64,000 nucleotides of DNA. Source: Mytilus californianus. Taxonomy: Eukaryota; Mollusca; Bivalvia; Mytilida; Mytilidae. Shown one piece after another: positions 23,131-34,949 of this stretch. A program made the translations under genes and the position numbers. The number at the start of each line of letters is the position of its first letter. The stretch's first letter is position 1. Location: NCBI RefSeq assembly GCF_021869535.1, contig NW_026262581.1, forward strand, positions 74,057,955-74,121,954, written 5' to 3'. Below the pieces are notes generated by a model. It had not been told where the DNA came from. It worked only from the letters and a program-made list of their open reading frames with translations, and searched no databases.

Positions 23131-23147
23131 CCCCGGACGAGCCCCCA
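23131..23147 (-). other. primer binding site, tRNA-Pro type
   Basis: On the - strand this reads TGGGGGCTCGTCCGGGG. Its first 16 bases match the tRNA-Pro-complementary site known from murine leukaemia virus and other retroelements. It lies 5 bp inside the proposed 5' LTR end (GGCCATAACA) and about 75 bp before the gag start, exactly where a primer binding site belongs. Confidence 0.85.
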
Positions 23148-23152
23148 ATTTC

Positions 23153-23770
23153 TGTTATGGCCAGAAATCACCTTTAAATTGTAGCCAACAAAAGGCACAA
23201 ATCAATAATAAAATTTAACAAGTTTTATTATACACAAGTTTACAAGAAATATTATACAAATTGAAATGCCAACTTCACTGTTAAAATATATGTCCGATCC
23301 TTTGTCTTTTCTTTATCCGGAATTCTTCTCTTAACTGTACGGAATCCAATAGAATATATATGTCCAATAAGTTCACAATCTTGTGTGATGTTGTTCGTAA
23401 ATAAAAGTGGCAATCCAACAACTCCAGAGATCTTTTGCGAATCCAAGTATATTAATGTCTAATTCCAACGTCTAATCGTGTCTGTATATATATATATATA
23501 TATAGTTGTCACGAAAATCTCTAGAACACTGTAGAAGGGAAACTCCTAAAAAACTGTAGAACGGAAACTTCTAGAATACAGTAGAAATTTAAATTACACA
23601 TCGTAGATTATGATCATTCTAGAATTATTATGTACGTTAAATAGAAAGTTCTAATCATTCCATCAGTATCTATGATTGTTCCGGTGATTCTAAACTGCAC
23701 AGTTATGACATTATTTTGTAAACAACTATAAGCATTATGTAAACATATTATACATGTTATAAGGCCACAC
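23153..23770 (-). mobile_element. probable 5' LTR of the Gmr1-like element
   Basis: The + strand begins TGTTATGGCC at 23153, so the LTR ends in ...CA on the - strand, next to the primer binding site. Imperfect 24-bp repeats (CTAGAAC..TGTAGAA type, 23515-23595) would fit an enhancer region. The outer end is not resolved because no second copy of this LTR is in the window. Confidence 0.5.
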
Positions 23771-23904
23771 AAAACAAATTAGTCCAAGATAAATAAATAT
23801 AATAATAACAATATCATAACAAGATGAACAATATAATTATTGTATTAAAGTAGTTTTTTGTTCTACATTTACATCATTCTTGGAAATTCAAATGCAATTT
23901 AAAT

Positions 23905-24060
23905 ACACTCATCATAGATACCAGGCTTAAACTTGTGATACAGGACGCGTGTTTCTTCTACAAAAGACTCATCAGTGACGCTCGAATAAAAAAAGTTATA
24001 AAGCCCAAATAAAGTACGAAGTTGAAGAACCTTGTGGAATCGAATTCTCGAATGGTTTTA
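23905..24060 (+). repeat. dispersed repeat ('CATCATAGATA...' family), outside the tandem units
   Basis: It matches the copies at 1612, 5225 and 7965 through CATCATAGATACCAGGC, TACAAAAGACTCATCAG and AAATAAAGTACGAAGTTGAA. Confidence 0.75.
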
Positions 24061-25080
24061 AATGATTTCCTTGTGAATGTTCTTATCAATCCCACAGGCA
24101 TTGTACTAAGTGATTTAGCATACATTTCTACAAGGATGAAATCACTGGTCTATATGTTCTTTATTTGTTTTTAGGGGTATATGAAGAAACATTTGTTTAT
24201 CGTAAACTGTCAAAGTCCAGGAAACTTCTCAAAAAATTAAGAAATTCAAATGACGTTAGAGTATGTGGTCAAGAAATTATGATGACGAATAGGTTCTGCG
24301 CAACAAAATATGAAAGCATTTAGGAAAAAGGTCTCTGAGTTCCAAGTATATCCAACACGGCCAAAAAGAATCCCTATCTACCTACATTTTTACCCTATTT
24401 TTCAGGGAGGAAACCCTAACATACATACTTTGATTTTTGATCTAACAGATGAACACATGAATGTCTCCTGGAAACCCTCCCCAATGTTGAGTGAATGAAG
24501 TGATGAAAATTACTGTTTACCTCAGAGTTCCTATTTGTGTTCTTCTTTTTGGACGGTGTTTAAGTCATGTTATTTGGAAAGAAATACAAAACATTAAAGT
24601 CGAATGTTAATTTGCAGAGTAAATACAATTTTAATTCGTATATATATTCTTCCCTTTGTTCTTCTGTGTGAGCCATACCTTTTTGGTCCCTTGAGAGAAC
24701 AGTAGAAATTCCGAAAATTGCAGGAATCACTATGCTATATATATATATATATGGATGCTGCTGTATTATATTAAAGATATGACTTTGAACCCTCTGGAGA
24801 GTAGAACAAAAATTTGTTAGCTCAAATAGCAACCACTAAGGACCTAATATGGCCCCTATTTCTAACTTTAAATCTAAATAAATATCTTTAATGGCTTTAT
24901 CAAAATGGTTCATAGTTAAAATAATGACTACATGGACACATTTCTATTTTTTATTTATATTTCAGCGTTCTTTATATGACATGTACATATATTATATGCA
25001 TATATTTATAAAGTAAATGATATCAAATGGCTGGGATGCGCAAATTGTTAACAAGTGAAACTGTGAGCTACTGCTCACTG
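24060..25080. other. AT-rich sequence without a recognised gene
   Basis: A short (AT)n run at 24736-24752 is the only clear structure. Open frames at 24310 and 24560 have no recognisable domain. Confidence 0.5.
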
Positions 25081-25356
25081 ATTATACCCCCGCCCAAATA
25101 TTTCGGTAAACAGGAAGTTGTTGAGTGGTGAATCTAAAAACGCATCACACGGTATAGATGACTTATATAAACCCTGAAACCAAATTTCAGAAATCCTTGT
25201 ATTGTAGTTCCTGAGAAAGATGCGACGAAAATATTCATGGGACGGACGGACGGACTGACGGACGGACTGACGGATGAATTGACGGATGGATGGACTGACG
25301 GACAGACAGAGGTAAAACAGTCTACCCCCACTTTTTTTTAAAGAGGGGGTATAATT
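25081..25356. mobile_element. 276-bp element with ATTATACCCCC terminal inverted repeats
   Basis: The left end ATTATACCCCCG and right end AGGGGGTATAAT are inverted copies (11 bp). The right half holds a run of GACGGACGGACT-type repeats (25235-25310), whose - strand reads as a Pro/Ser-rich open frame of no significance. The layout fits a non-autonomous DNA element common in bivalves. Confidence 0.7.
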
Positions 25357-25439
25357 AAACAATTGAGAATGAATATGAAATGTAAAAAAAATCTCGAATC
25401 ATTCCATGATAGCAGGTAAACAACTTCAACAAATGTGTA

Positions 25440-25935
25440 TTCTTCCTCTTAGGTTTCAGGGATCTGGGTTGTAAACTGTAGGAGGAGTTCATTACACAAA
25501 ACTTGTACCCCCTTTCATAATTTTACTGAAAAAAGACAAGTTCCCAAGATTGGAAAAATGCGAAAAAAAATCCTCAAACAATTCAATATTAACACGCGCA
25601 CAATTTCAACATATGTGCAATCTTCCTGTGAAGTTTCAGGGATCTGGGTTGTAAACTGTTGGAGGAGTTGATTACACAAAACTGGTACCCTCTTTCATAA
25701 ATTTGCTGAAAAATGACTAAGTTTCCAGTCTGGAAAAATAAGAAAAAAATCCTCAACAATACTATGATAGCAGTTGCACAACTTCAACATATGTGCAATC
25801 GTCCTGTGAAGTTTCAGGGATCCGGGTTGTAAACTGTAGGAGCAGTTGATTACACAATTAGGAACCTCCGTTTCAACAACCGCCTGACCACCCGACTGTC
25901 CGCCCGCCTGCCCGCCCGCCCGCTCTCCCCAACAT
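25440..25935. mobile_element. pearl-like element, three ~181-bp cores and a C-rich tail
   Basis: GTTTCAGGGATCTGGGTTGT recurs near 25452, 25633 and 25813 with AACTGTTGGAGGAGTTGATT-like continuations. It ends in CCGCCCGCCTGCCCGCCC-type sequence at 25885-25925. Confidence 0.75.
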
Positions 25936-27200
25936 CACTTTATTATAAGCCGGTTTTGGACTTTGAAAAATGAAAGTGAACATAGAAAAATAGAAGAAAA
26001 TATCTTTTACTGATCTTTTATAAAAACTTGTTATTGATTGTGTCTATAGACTGTGTAAACATACTTACACAAAACTTGTACCCGCTGACATAAATTTTGC
26101 TGAAAAAAGACTAAGTTTACAAGCCTTGAAAATGTAATGTTCAGGTCGTTTGGAACCACAAGTAAAATTTATATTATTCAGGGCATTCAGATAATTGACA
26201 GTACAACATTGATTTCAGAGTTAAAGACGCCAATATTTCATATAAGCAGTTTCGGGAACTGAGTATGATTTCAGTAATTGCGAGCATTCTTTGGTAAACC
26301 TATAGCTAGTCCACTAATTGAGATTATTAGATCGTGGACTCAAATATGTTTACTTTTAGTAATATTTTGGTTATTTGCGTCATTGACGTATTCCCCATAT
26401 CGCCTTTATTCAAGTTTATTTTGAAAACAACATACAAAAAAGATTTAATAACAAACAAAAAAAAAACCCCCACATGACGTCCGGGTTTAGTACAAATGAA
26501 GAGTGGCAACAAAGAAGAAAGAAAAGAGATTATAATTTCTTTCGGCAATAAACAAACAAAAAAGCACATACGGTGTTCATTTAAGCTAACAATACATTGC
26601 TTATTACAAAAGTGTACCAAATAAAAGATTTACATTTCAAGTTGTATCACATCCAAATATTATAATTTCTGGCCTTATTAGCTACCTTTTATTTATTTAA
26701 AAAAAAAAAGTTTTTCCATTTAAAAACTTGTAATGCACTTACTTTTTTTGCAAAAACGTTTAGTTGCAACAAAAATCTAAAGTAGAAGGTTAAAACAAAG
26801 TATGTACACTTAAAAACGTTTTATTTTGATTAGACATGCTTATGTAAACATTTCTCTGAAAAAGAAAAAAGGGAGCAATAAAAAGTACTATTTTTAACCC
26901 TTACAATGAGCAACACAATTGGACGATTCGGTTGTCCCGTATTTATATAATTATACTTCGATGAGGCACATGTATACCTTTGTTTTCACTTTTGAAAAGG
27001 GAATTAAAATATATAATTCTTCATTTAACATTTTCTTCTTCTTAATTTTACAATTGCATAGTTTGGTATATTTTAAAAACAATTTTGTTGAGTTTAAATC
27101 ATATGCATCCTTTGGCTTTTAAGATTTATCTTAAAAGTGGCTGCTAGCTTGAGCCTGATGTATAGAAGGGCAAACTTTAAGAATAACAAAAGACCAGAGT
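25936..27200. other. AT-rich sequence without a recognised gene
   Basis: One more partial pearl-like phrase (ACACAAAACTTGTACCC near 26068) is visible. Open frames at 26327 and 26919 are AT-driven and unsupported. Confidence 0.5.
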
Positions 27201-27204
27201 TCCA

Positions 27205-28199
27205 ATGTCCCCCGCGTTGCACATATTTCATCTATCCAAGGTACAAGGGCAATAACTTTAAAAAGCCCCTTTTTGTTTTGTTCTTTAAAACTTTTTATTA
27301 ATATCTTAAGAGAAATGAAGGCTTCAGAGCAAATGCAATGTGATTTCCATTATAACTTATATTTTCAAGGGGCATTACTCGTTAAAAATAATTGATCAGA
27401 ACTTATTTTCGAAAGTTTCAAAGACATTGCTGATATAAACCTTTGATATAAGTTTCGTAAAATTCTGACAAGAATTGAACACATGAGAGCGATATCATTG
27501 TAATTTTCCATATAATCAATATTTTCAAGGGGCATAAATAATTGATCGGCACTGATTTTTGAACTCTTCAAGTACATTGATAATATAAACCTATAATACA
27601 AATTTCACAAAATCTGGCAAGAATTGTTCACATTAGAGGGCGCATATAATTAATATTTCCAAGGGGTATAACTCTTTTAAAAATTATTGATCGGCACTGA
27701 TTCTCAAATCCGTCCAAGACATTGCTAATATAAACCTATGATTTAAGTTTCATAAAATTCTGGCAAGATTTGTACATATGAGAGCGCTAACAATGCAATT
27801 TTCCATATGGTTATTTCCAAGGGGCATAACTCTTTTAAAAATAACTGATCGGCACTGATTTTCGAACTCGTCCAAGACATTGCTAATATAAACCTATGAT
27901 ATAAGTTTCATAAAAATTTGGCAAGAATTGTACAAATGAAAGCGCTAACGATGCAGTTTTCAATATAATTAATGTTTCCAAGGTGCAGGACTCTTTTAAA
28001 AATAATTGATCGGCACTGATTTTCGTACTCGTCCAAGACATTGCTGATATAAATCTATAATATAAGTTTCATAAAAATCTGGCAAGAATTGTACACGTGA
28101 GAGCGCTAACAAGACCGGACGGACGGACGCACAGACGGATAGACGGACAGACGGGCGCCCGGTATTTCCATGTCCCCGCAACACGTTGCGTGGGGACAA
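27205..28199. mobile_element. pearl-like element with five ~130-165 bp cores
   Basis: AAGGGGCATAACTCTTTTAA-type cores with ATTGATCGGCACTGATTTTC recur near 27368, 27531, 27662, 27818 and 27980. The tail has GGACGGACGGACGCACAG and ends in a hairpin, GTCCCCGCAACACGTTGCG followed by TGGGGAC. The left end (TGTCCCCCGCGTTGC near 27207) is a rough inverted copy of it. The - strand open frames here follow the repeat and are not genes. Confidence 0.8.
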
Positions 28200-29640
28200 A
28201 AACAAGAAGAGTATTTAGATATGTCACTTTAGATTAGTGTTGGCTAATGAAAAAAATTAGAAATGAAACAAATTTTCAAATGCCAATCACAGATATTTAA
28301 GTCTTAAACATTTCGCAAGTTTTTATTTAGAGTTGACATAGTAAAAAATAACAGGGAAAACAAATGCAAGTAAAAAAAAAGCTATGACATTCGGATGTAA
28401 TACAAATTGGAATTTTGTGTAACACTAGTTCAAGGCGGATAACCTGGATAAAATAATGCCTGTGTGAAAATTCGAATTCTTAAGGTTTTGGATATACAGG
28501 ACTGCATTTGGGAAAAAAATGAGGCAGCCATTGGGAGTACAGTGGTAAAGAAAAAAAAAATATTTTCTTCACTATAACCTATGCATGAACAGGATTGTGT
28601 AGACCAAGATATGTAACAGAGCAGTAAAATGTTAAAATTAACAATAAAATGAACATAAAAAGTACAACAAAAAACATACAAGGATTGGGGATAAAAAGGT
28701 ATGTTCTGCGTATAAACCGTCCGATATTACTATCAACTTACATTTTTATTTATTTATCCGGCTATAGGCGTAATGTTTGTAGTTGTTTACAGCCTTGACC
28801 TTTGTTGTTTGGTGGATAGTTGTCTTATAAATTGGTAATCATGCCAAATCTCTTAAGTTTTCTTTTATTTTTATTCTAGGGCATCTTTCAGAGAAACAGA
28901 TATGTTAAATCATTGATGAACGAACTATCATTAGGACGGCATAATATTCGCGTCTGTGTGCTAAGTTGTCATTTATAACGAAATAAACATGTCGAAATAG
29001 ACATATAAAATGGCAATTTTTCATATAGTTCCTGGATAAAAAGATATATAAGCCAATGCGTTATAAAAAAGATACGTTTCCTACATTACCATTTAAGGTA
29101 CATTTTTGAATGAGATCTTTTTGGGAAAAGCATTGGCCCAATCCCAAGAATCAATGACAAGTTCTCGAAGTTAATATAAACATAGATGAGGTATGGCTGC
29201 CAATCAGTATGAGTCAATTTTCCCACCTGCATTTATGTTGAAAAAATCTCGACTGCAGAGGTATTGCATCCTTTCACACAATTGTGGAAACTGCTGAATT
29301 TAGAAGTTTAGTTTGTTTAATTTTTCTTTATCTACTATAATTGTTAAAAACACAAAAACAATCATCAACCAAGGGCAATAGCATATTTAGGACTAAAGAG
29401 CCGGTTTCAATCATCAGGATCTATATGAATCTTCAACAATGGCCAACAAAGTGGACTATATTTTTTTTTTATTTTTTAAAGAATATAATTCATGACTAAA
29501 ATCATTTATTTTTTTCTTGATCTTGTTTTGATGATATTTTCTCTCTATCTTCTTTAGTTTTTGCCCAAAGCATCTCTATTTATAGCAGCTTTCAAGTTAA
29601 TAGACAACACTTGCATTAACACCAATGTTCTTTTTTAAGC
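28200..29640. other. AT-rich sequence with a repeat fragment
   Basis: 28800-28860 is a reverse-complement fragment of the 'GATGTGGTATGATTGCC' repeat. Otherwise I see nothing. Confidence 0.5.
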
Positions 29641-29810
29641 CATGTCAGCTATTTTGGTTGGCAGGCGTGGTCTTCGGGGATATTTTTCAATTGAAAACTA
29701 GATACCCTAATGACTATTGTGGTTAAGTTAGATCCAGAAGTTTCAGAGAATATTTTTGTAAAATTTAAAAGACGACGATGGAAGACGAACGCCAAGTGAT
29801 GATATATAAT
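29640..29810. repeat. fragment of a bivalve-type repeat
   Basis: AGAAGTTTCAGAGAATATTT followed by ACGACGATGG...AACGCCAAGTGATGA resembles a common bivalve repeat end. Assigned from memory of the family. Confidence 0.4.
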
Positions 29811-30402
29811 GCTTCGCCGAGCGCAGCCAGATACGCGGACCGCAGAGGTCCAACCCTGAACAGTTGGGGCAAGTTTGGACACAATATTCAAGCTTGATAC
29901 TATCTGAATTTGGACTGTGATCAAATTTTTTGACATAATATAGGTTTCTGACACAAAATAAATGTGGTCAAAGATCTTAAAAATCTAAAATGGGACATTT
30001 AATTTACCTAGTATGGTCTGATATCCAAAATCTAACAACATGGTTAGATTCAGCATATAAAAAAGCACCAAAAATTTAATTTTAGTTGAAATCTGGGACT
30101 ATTATACTAATAATATAGTATAATAGTCCCAGTTGAAATCAAACAAATTTTAATTTTAAACCCTTCAAACCTAAATATGGACTAATTTTTTGGCACCTAA
30201 ATCCTAAACTGTTGGTACCATAACCCCCAAAATCAATCCAAACCTTCCGTTTGTGGTATTGAACATTGTGGTAAAATTTCATAGAGATCCAATCACTTAA
30301 ACTAAAGTTATTGTACAGAAACCAAATGTGTCTTTTTTTTAACGACGACGACGCCGACATGATAGCATTATACGAACGTAAATTTTTTGCGGTCGTATAA
30401 AA
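29808..30402. mobile_element. short copy of the TACGACCGCA element (about one core)
   Basis: The head matches 34796-34960 (AATGCTTCGC, CCCTGAACAGTTGGGGCAAG). A single diverged core holds GGTTAGATTCAGCATAT and GTTGAAATCAAAC. The tail matches 39415-39636 (CCAAAATCAATCC, then TTTGCGGTCGTATAAAAAT). The ends, ATACG.ACCGCA and TGCGGTCGTAT, form a short inverted repeat. A 38-bp palindrome is inserted at 30094. Confidence 0.85.
30094..30131. mobile_element. 38-bp palindromic insertion with 9-bp target duplication
   Basis: TGGGACTATTATACTA, six loop bases and the exact complement of the arm form a perfect hairpin. GTTGAAATC stands on both sides (30085-30093 and 30132-30140). Related repeats at 34.9-38.3 kb carry GTTGAAATCAAAC uninterrupted, giving the empty site. 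Confidence 0.88.
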
Positions 30403-30529
30403 ATGACTGGTTATTTTGGCCTTGTTGACTTTTTGTAGATTTTGTCTTGCTGATCATTTTTAAATTTCATAATTTCTCTCTATCTTTTAAAGTTTCACAT
30501 TAAGAAGCATAACTGAAATAATAAATGCG

Positions 30530-31268
30530 GAATGTGTCCATGGGACACAGATGATGCTCCCGCTTCCATTTCATATAAAGATATAAAGGGACATAACTGA
30601 AGAACAGTAAAAGTGACGCTACCCAAATTTGTACTTGATCTGAGATTTGTGGTTATAAGCATTGTGTATAAGTTTCATCACATTTGGTTGAGGCAAACTA
30701 AAGTTAGAGAACGGAAACGAAAAATTCAGCAATTTTTATGTTTATTAAGGGGCATAACTCAAGAACGGTAAAAGTGACACCAACCAATTTCAAACTTGAT
30801 CTGTATTAAGTGGTAATAAGCATTGTGTAAAAGTTTCATAACATTTGGTTGACTGAGGCAAACTAAAGTTAGAGAACGGAAACGAAAAATTCTGCAATTT
30901 TCATTGTTTATAAAGGGGTATAACTCAAGAACGGTAAAAGTGATGCTACCCAAATTTGTACTTGATCTGAGTTTTGTGGTAATAAGCATTGTGTATAAGT
31001 TTCATAACATTTGCTTGAGGCAAACTAAAGTTAGAGAACGGAAACGAAAAATTCAGCTATTTTTATGTTTATAAAGGAGCATAACTCAAGAACCGTTATC
31101 GTGACGGCACCCAATTTCAAACTTGATCTGTGTTTTGTGTTAATAAGCATTGTGTATAAGTTTCATAACATTTGCTTGAGGCAAACAAAAGTTAGAGAAG
31201 GGAAACCAACTTTGGTATGTATGGACAAGGGTAAAACTTAATGCCCCCGCCGTAGCGAAGGGATAAAA
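30530..31268. mobile_element. pearl-like element with four ~162-bp cores
   Basis: GGGGCATAACTCAAGAACGG-type cores followed by TTAGAGAACGGAAACGAAAA recur near 30588, 30749, 30913 and 31076. The head reads GTCCATGGGACACAGATGAT and the tail AATGCCCCCGCCGTAGCG. Confidence 0.85.
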
Positions 31269-32220
31269 ATGGTAAAAATTGTCCTGTAAGGAGTTCGAAT
31301 TCAACATTTAGGCTATGTTGACTTATTTATTTGTAGATCTTGTTTTGCTGATCACAGTCTTGACATAATAGATGGTTATTTCACTGTCACCACCGTACCT
31401 CATGTCCTTATTTTTATGTAAGCAACACAATTTGCATGGAGTTTCAAATATGCATCATAAATACAAACTAAGCATAGGGAGTAATTGTAATGAATAAAAA
31501 GATACATGTTTGTGACTTGGATGGATAGTTGTCTCATTGGCACTCATACCACATCTTCTTATATCTATGTGCAAAATAAGACAAAGATAAAGCAATCCAA
31601 CAACACAAAAAGCAGGAATAAATCTAGATGGTTCCCTTATTGTCTTCAAAAAAGACAATTATCTGTACAAATTTATGTCAAACTTTAAATCGCCTTGTCT
31701 TAGAATCTCCTGAACAAATTCAAGTCAACTTGAGAATATTATATTAGTTATGGATCAAAGCAAAACCAATAATCAAAAACATGTCTTTACTTTACTAGGC
31801 AATAAAAGTCTATTTATGAATCTTTGGATATTTTGTTTATTTTGTATAAATAATATCCTCAAAATAAAACACTTTTTTGACAAACTTGATCTGCAAATTG
31901 CTTTTACTGTACAAGTAAAATTTTTAACAGTACAAAATCCCTACTCACTACATAAACAAAGGTATTAAAAACATGCACAATGGATACCTGTAATATCAAC
32001 ACAAATGCAGATCATGTCTGTCAACCATGGCCATATAGTGCTGTGTAAATATAATTTGCACCAATAATTTTTATTAAACTATGACATGATATCTTAAAAT
32101 TATTATATGTTGTACATTATATGTACCTTCTATTTATCAATAAATTTATTTGAAAACTGAAATCAGACATAATGCTTTTTAACTAGAAAAAAAAATGACT
32201 GAAAACAAAAATTACAACTG
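31269..32220. other. AT-rich sequence with a repeat fragment
   Basis: 31503-31560 is a - strand fragment of the 'GATGTGGTATGATTGCC' family. Nothing else is recognised. Confidence 0.5.
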
Positions 32221-32221
32221 T

Positions 32222-32338
32222 ATGAACATGTCCTATTCAATGTCTGTATTACAAATGTATGAACAACATGTCCTTTTCAATGTCTGTATTACAAATGTAT
32301 GAACAACATGTCATATTCAATGTCTGTATTACAAATGT
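32222..32338. repeat. 40-bp tandem repeat, three copies
   Basis: TTCAATGTCTGTATTACAAA followed by TGTATGAAC(AAC)ATGTC recurs at about 32236, 32277 and 32317. Confidence 0.9.
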
Positions 32339-32344
32339 ACATGT

Positions 32345-32546
32345 ATGAGGGTCTGGATGGGGGTTCTTCATTTCTGTATTCCTAATTTTTGACCATTTTT
32401 CTCTATTATTTATAAATTTTGCCTGTTATTCTAGAATATTCTTTTTTTTTTTTGGTCTATTTTTCTCTATTCTTTATTTTTTAGCCCATTTTTCTGCAGT
32501 ATTGGTTTATTGTTCTCTAATCTGTAAACCCCAACCAGACCCTCAT
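32345..32546. mobile_element. 202-bp MITE-like element, ATGAGGGT ends
   Basis: The left end ATGAGGGTCTGGATGGGGG and the right end, complement ATGAGGGTCTGGTTGGGG, form an 18-bp inverted repeat with one mismatch. The interior is T-rich (TTTTTCTCTATT repeated). It is related by its ends to the element at 43539. Confidence 0.75.
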
Positions 32547-33720
32547 GTTTACATCAGTTTTTCTTTCTTTAAATAGTTCAGAATAGGCAGTTTGCCTTTC
32601 TCTCTATCCTTTCATGTCCTCATACTCAATATCTCCTCTCTCTAATTCCACTTCTCTTCACTCTCCCATTAAAGACATTCTCTTATTCATTGTTATTAGT
32701 GAATCTAATCAATCAACAACAATATGATATAGAAACATGATCATCTATTCTGTCACCATATATTTACTTTATTCATGTAATATGCCAGTAAGTTACATAT
32801 ACTATATAAGTGAATACACATATAACTTTTTCAAATACTGGTACTGAAGAAAAGATTATTTCCATTTGTACCAATTAAAGTATATCAGATCACTATATCA
32901 ATCTCAAGCAATCATATGATATAAAAACAATTACATACACTATACATGTCATAATACTGCTTAAATTTGTTCATGTAATAGTTATGTGAAGAAATAAAAC
33001 CCATGTGACAAAAAATGTGTGATAAGGATAAGTAAAACTGCATAAATTTAACATATTTGTTTATTTCTTAGTGCAGTATAAAGAGCAAATTCAAAACCAG
33101 TGGTCCTATGTACATGATGTAAAACGCACAAAAAAAAATCAAACAAACAGTTATTGACAGTGAAAAGAATCCATTTTTTTTTAATAAGAAAGGCTTGCTT
33201 TGCATTGCAATTTTTCAAAATTAAATATCTGTCCCTTTTATATCCATGAAAAGCTATTTAATTTCAACACAATTGAATTTTACTAATCATAATTAGTGTT
33301 ACAGAATATGATTAAAATATTGTAATGAACAGCTGCTGAACAGCTGCTGTACCACTGAGTAAGGAAATGACCTATTCAATGTTATTGTTGTTTATTTTCA
33401 CCCAAAAACATTTATATATTCAGTTAAAAGTTTTAAAGGCCTTAATCATGTTAATGCTCTTCAAGTTAGAAATGCCATTCCATGTGCCCTGTTTGTAGCT
33501 GTATATGCCCTTAGAAGTGAAATTAATATCTATTTCAATTTCTATTTCAAATGCCAAAGCCCAATGCCCTTCTTTTTTTTGGTTATCATTTCACATCCTG
33601 ATAGTCATATGTTATCTGCCACTGGGTGTTTAAAACACAAAAACATCCAGATAAAAAAATAACCTGTACTGTTAATTTGCACATGTATACATATAGATTC
33701 TTACATTGGTACCAGTGGAT
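32547..33720. other. AT-rich sequence without a recognised gene
   Basis: GAACAGCTGCT occurs twice in a row at 33328-33347. I see nothing else. Confidence 0.5.
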
Positions 33721-33723
33721 TAT

Positions 33724-33826
33724 CGATTTATCCAATCGAGATAGTTGAATTATCAAAATTTTATAGTCCGAGCCTTGGCGAGGACTTTAAAATTGATAAT
33801 TTAACTATCGAGATTGGATAAATCCG
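33724..33826. repeat. hairpin (about 47-bp arms)
   Basis: The left arm from CGATTTATCCAATCGAGATA pairs with the right arm ending CTATCGAGATTGGATAAATC. The loop and stem tip read GTCCGAGCCTTGGCGAGGAC. Confidence 0.9.
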
Positions 33827-33883
33827 AGAATCCATGAGTAACTAAAACAAAACATTTATGTTAGAATCCTGTTTCTCTAATGA

Positions 33884-34555
33884 CAGTCAGGGGTACTACT
33901 TGTACAAGTAATTTTTATTTACTTGAAGAAGTAAATATTAATATACTTGTACAAGTAAATTTGTAGGATTCTTATACAAGTGTATTTTATTTACTTGTAT
34001 AGGTAAATAATTTTTTGGCTTAGTTATGTCCCTTAGACATTCAGATTTTTTACTTATACAAGTAAAAAAGTCATCCTATCTTCTTTTCTTGAATTCTTAG
34101 GACTTCTTTGCTCTAATAGAATTTTTTAATTGTCTGTCCTTTACAGATGTCTTTACTAATCATTTAAGTGTAATTTCATGGACAATGAAAATCTCATTTG
34201 TCTGTTATCTTCAGAACACTTATCATTTACAAGCCCCCAAGGGGTAATTTTTGAAGACCTTGTGCAAATACTTAAGATCTTTGCACAATCAGTTTCTTTG
34301 TTGAATTAATGAGATGAAACATTGAACTCTAATAAAAAATTATGAGCTAACTTGAGAAAAATTGTTAAAGGCATGTTTTTACATCTCAAAACTTGAGAAT
34401 TTTTGTGGGATTGTTAAAAAAAATTACTTATACAAGTAAATTTTTGAGAAAATTAAGCGGAGATTATTCAAACATTATAATTAACTTATATAAGTATATT
34501 TTATTTACTTCTTCAAGTAAATAAAGATTACTTGTACAAGTAGTACCCCTGACTG
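33884..34555. mobile_element. 672-bp element with 28-bp inverted ends and AATGA target duplication
   Basis: The left end starts CAGTCAGGGGTACTACTTG and the right end is its exact inverted copy over about 28 bp. AATGA lies directly outside both ends (33879-33883 and 34556-34560). Inside, variants of TTACTTGTACAAGTAA, itself a palindrome, recur at least seven times near both ends and once near 34055. No transposase is present. The family is not recognised. Confidence 0.88.
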
Positions 34556-34949
34556 AATGATTATAGAATAAATTTTCATTTTTGATAAATGAAAATCCCC
34601 TTCCAGCAGTGCCTTCGCCATTCCACAAAGTTGTCAATTTCATTAACACCTGTAAGCACATTTTGATTCATCCAGTTAGCTGATAAAGGTTATGACTCTT
34701 AAACTCATCTATTGAACTTCTGAGATCATCAGCAACCACACTTTGGTTAAATTTTTTTATACAATGGGTCCAGAAAGTGTTCAATTGTCAATAAAATGCT
34801 TCGCTGGGCGCAGCTTGATACGACCGCAGAGGTCGAACCCTGAACAGTTGGGGCAAGTATGGACACAACATTCAAGCTTGATACAGCTCTGAATTTGGAT
34901 TGTGATTAAATATTTGACACAGCATAGGTTTCTGACACAGAAAGAATGT

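Larger units (their letters stand above)
18190..23770 (-). mobile_element. Gmr1-like Ty3/gypsy retroelement remnant
   Basis: Reading on the - strand from right to left: a probable 5' LTR (from 23153), primer binding site (23131-23147), gag (23057 to 21148), protease (21143 to 20931), linker and integrase (20804 to 19418). The integrase frame resumes at 18265-18200 beyond an inserted solo LTR. No reverse transcriptase or RNase H lies between protease and integrase, the order known for Gmr1-like elements. The RT/RNase H expected after integrase is not seen before the next repeat at 17895. Stops, frameshifts and two insertions show it is dead. The right boundary is uncertain. Confidence 0.85.

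Noticed and set aside
25075-25362. Ser/Pro/Val-rich frame at 25.1-25.3 kb as a secreted repeat protein
   Set aside because: It is a translation of the GACGGACGGACT simple repeat in the tail of a non-autonomous element.
34815-34850. tRNA-derived head (complement GGGTTCGACCTC resembles a B box)
   Set aside because: No A box at the right distance and no tRNA fold. The short copy at 29.8 kb reads GGGTTGGACCTC, which does not keep the box.
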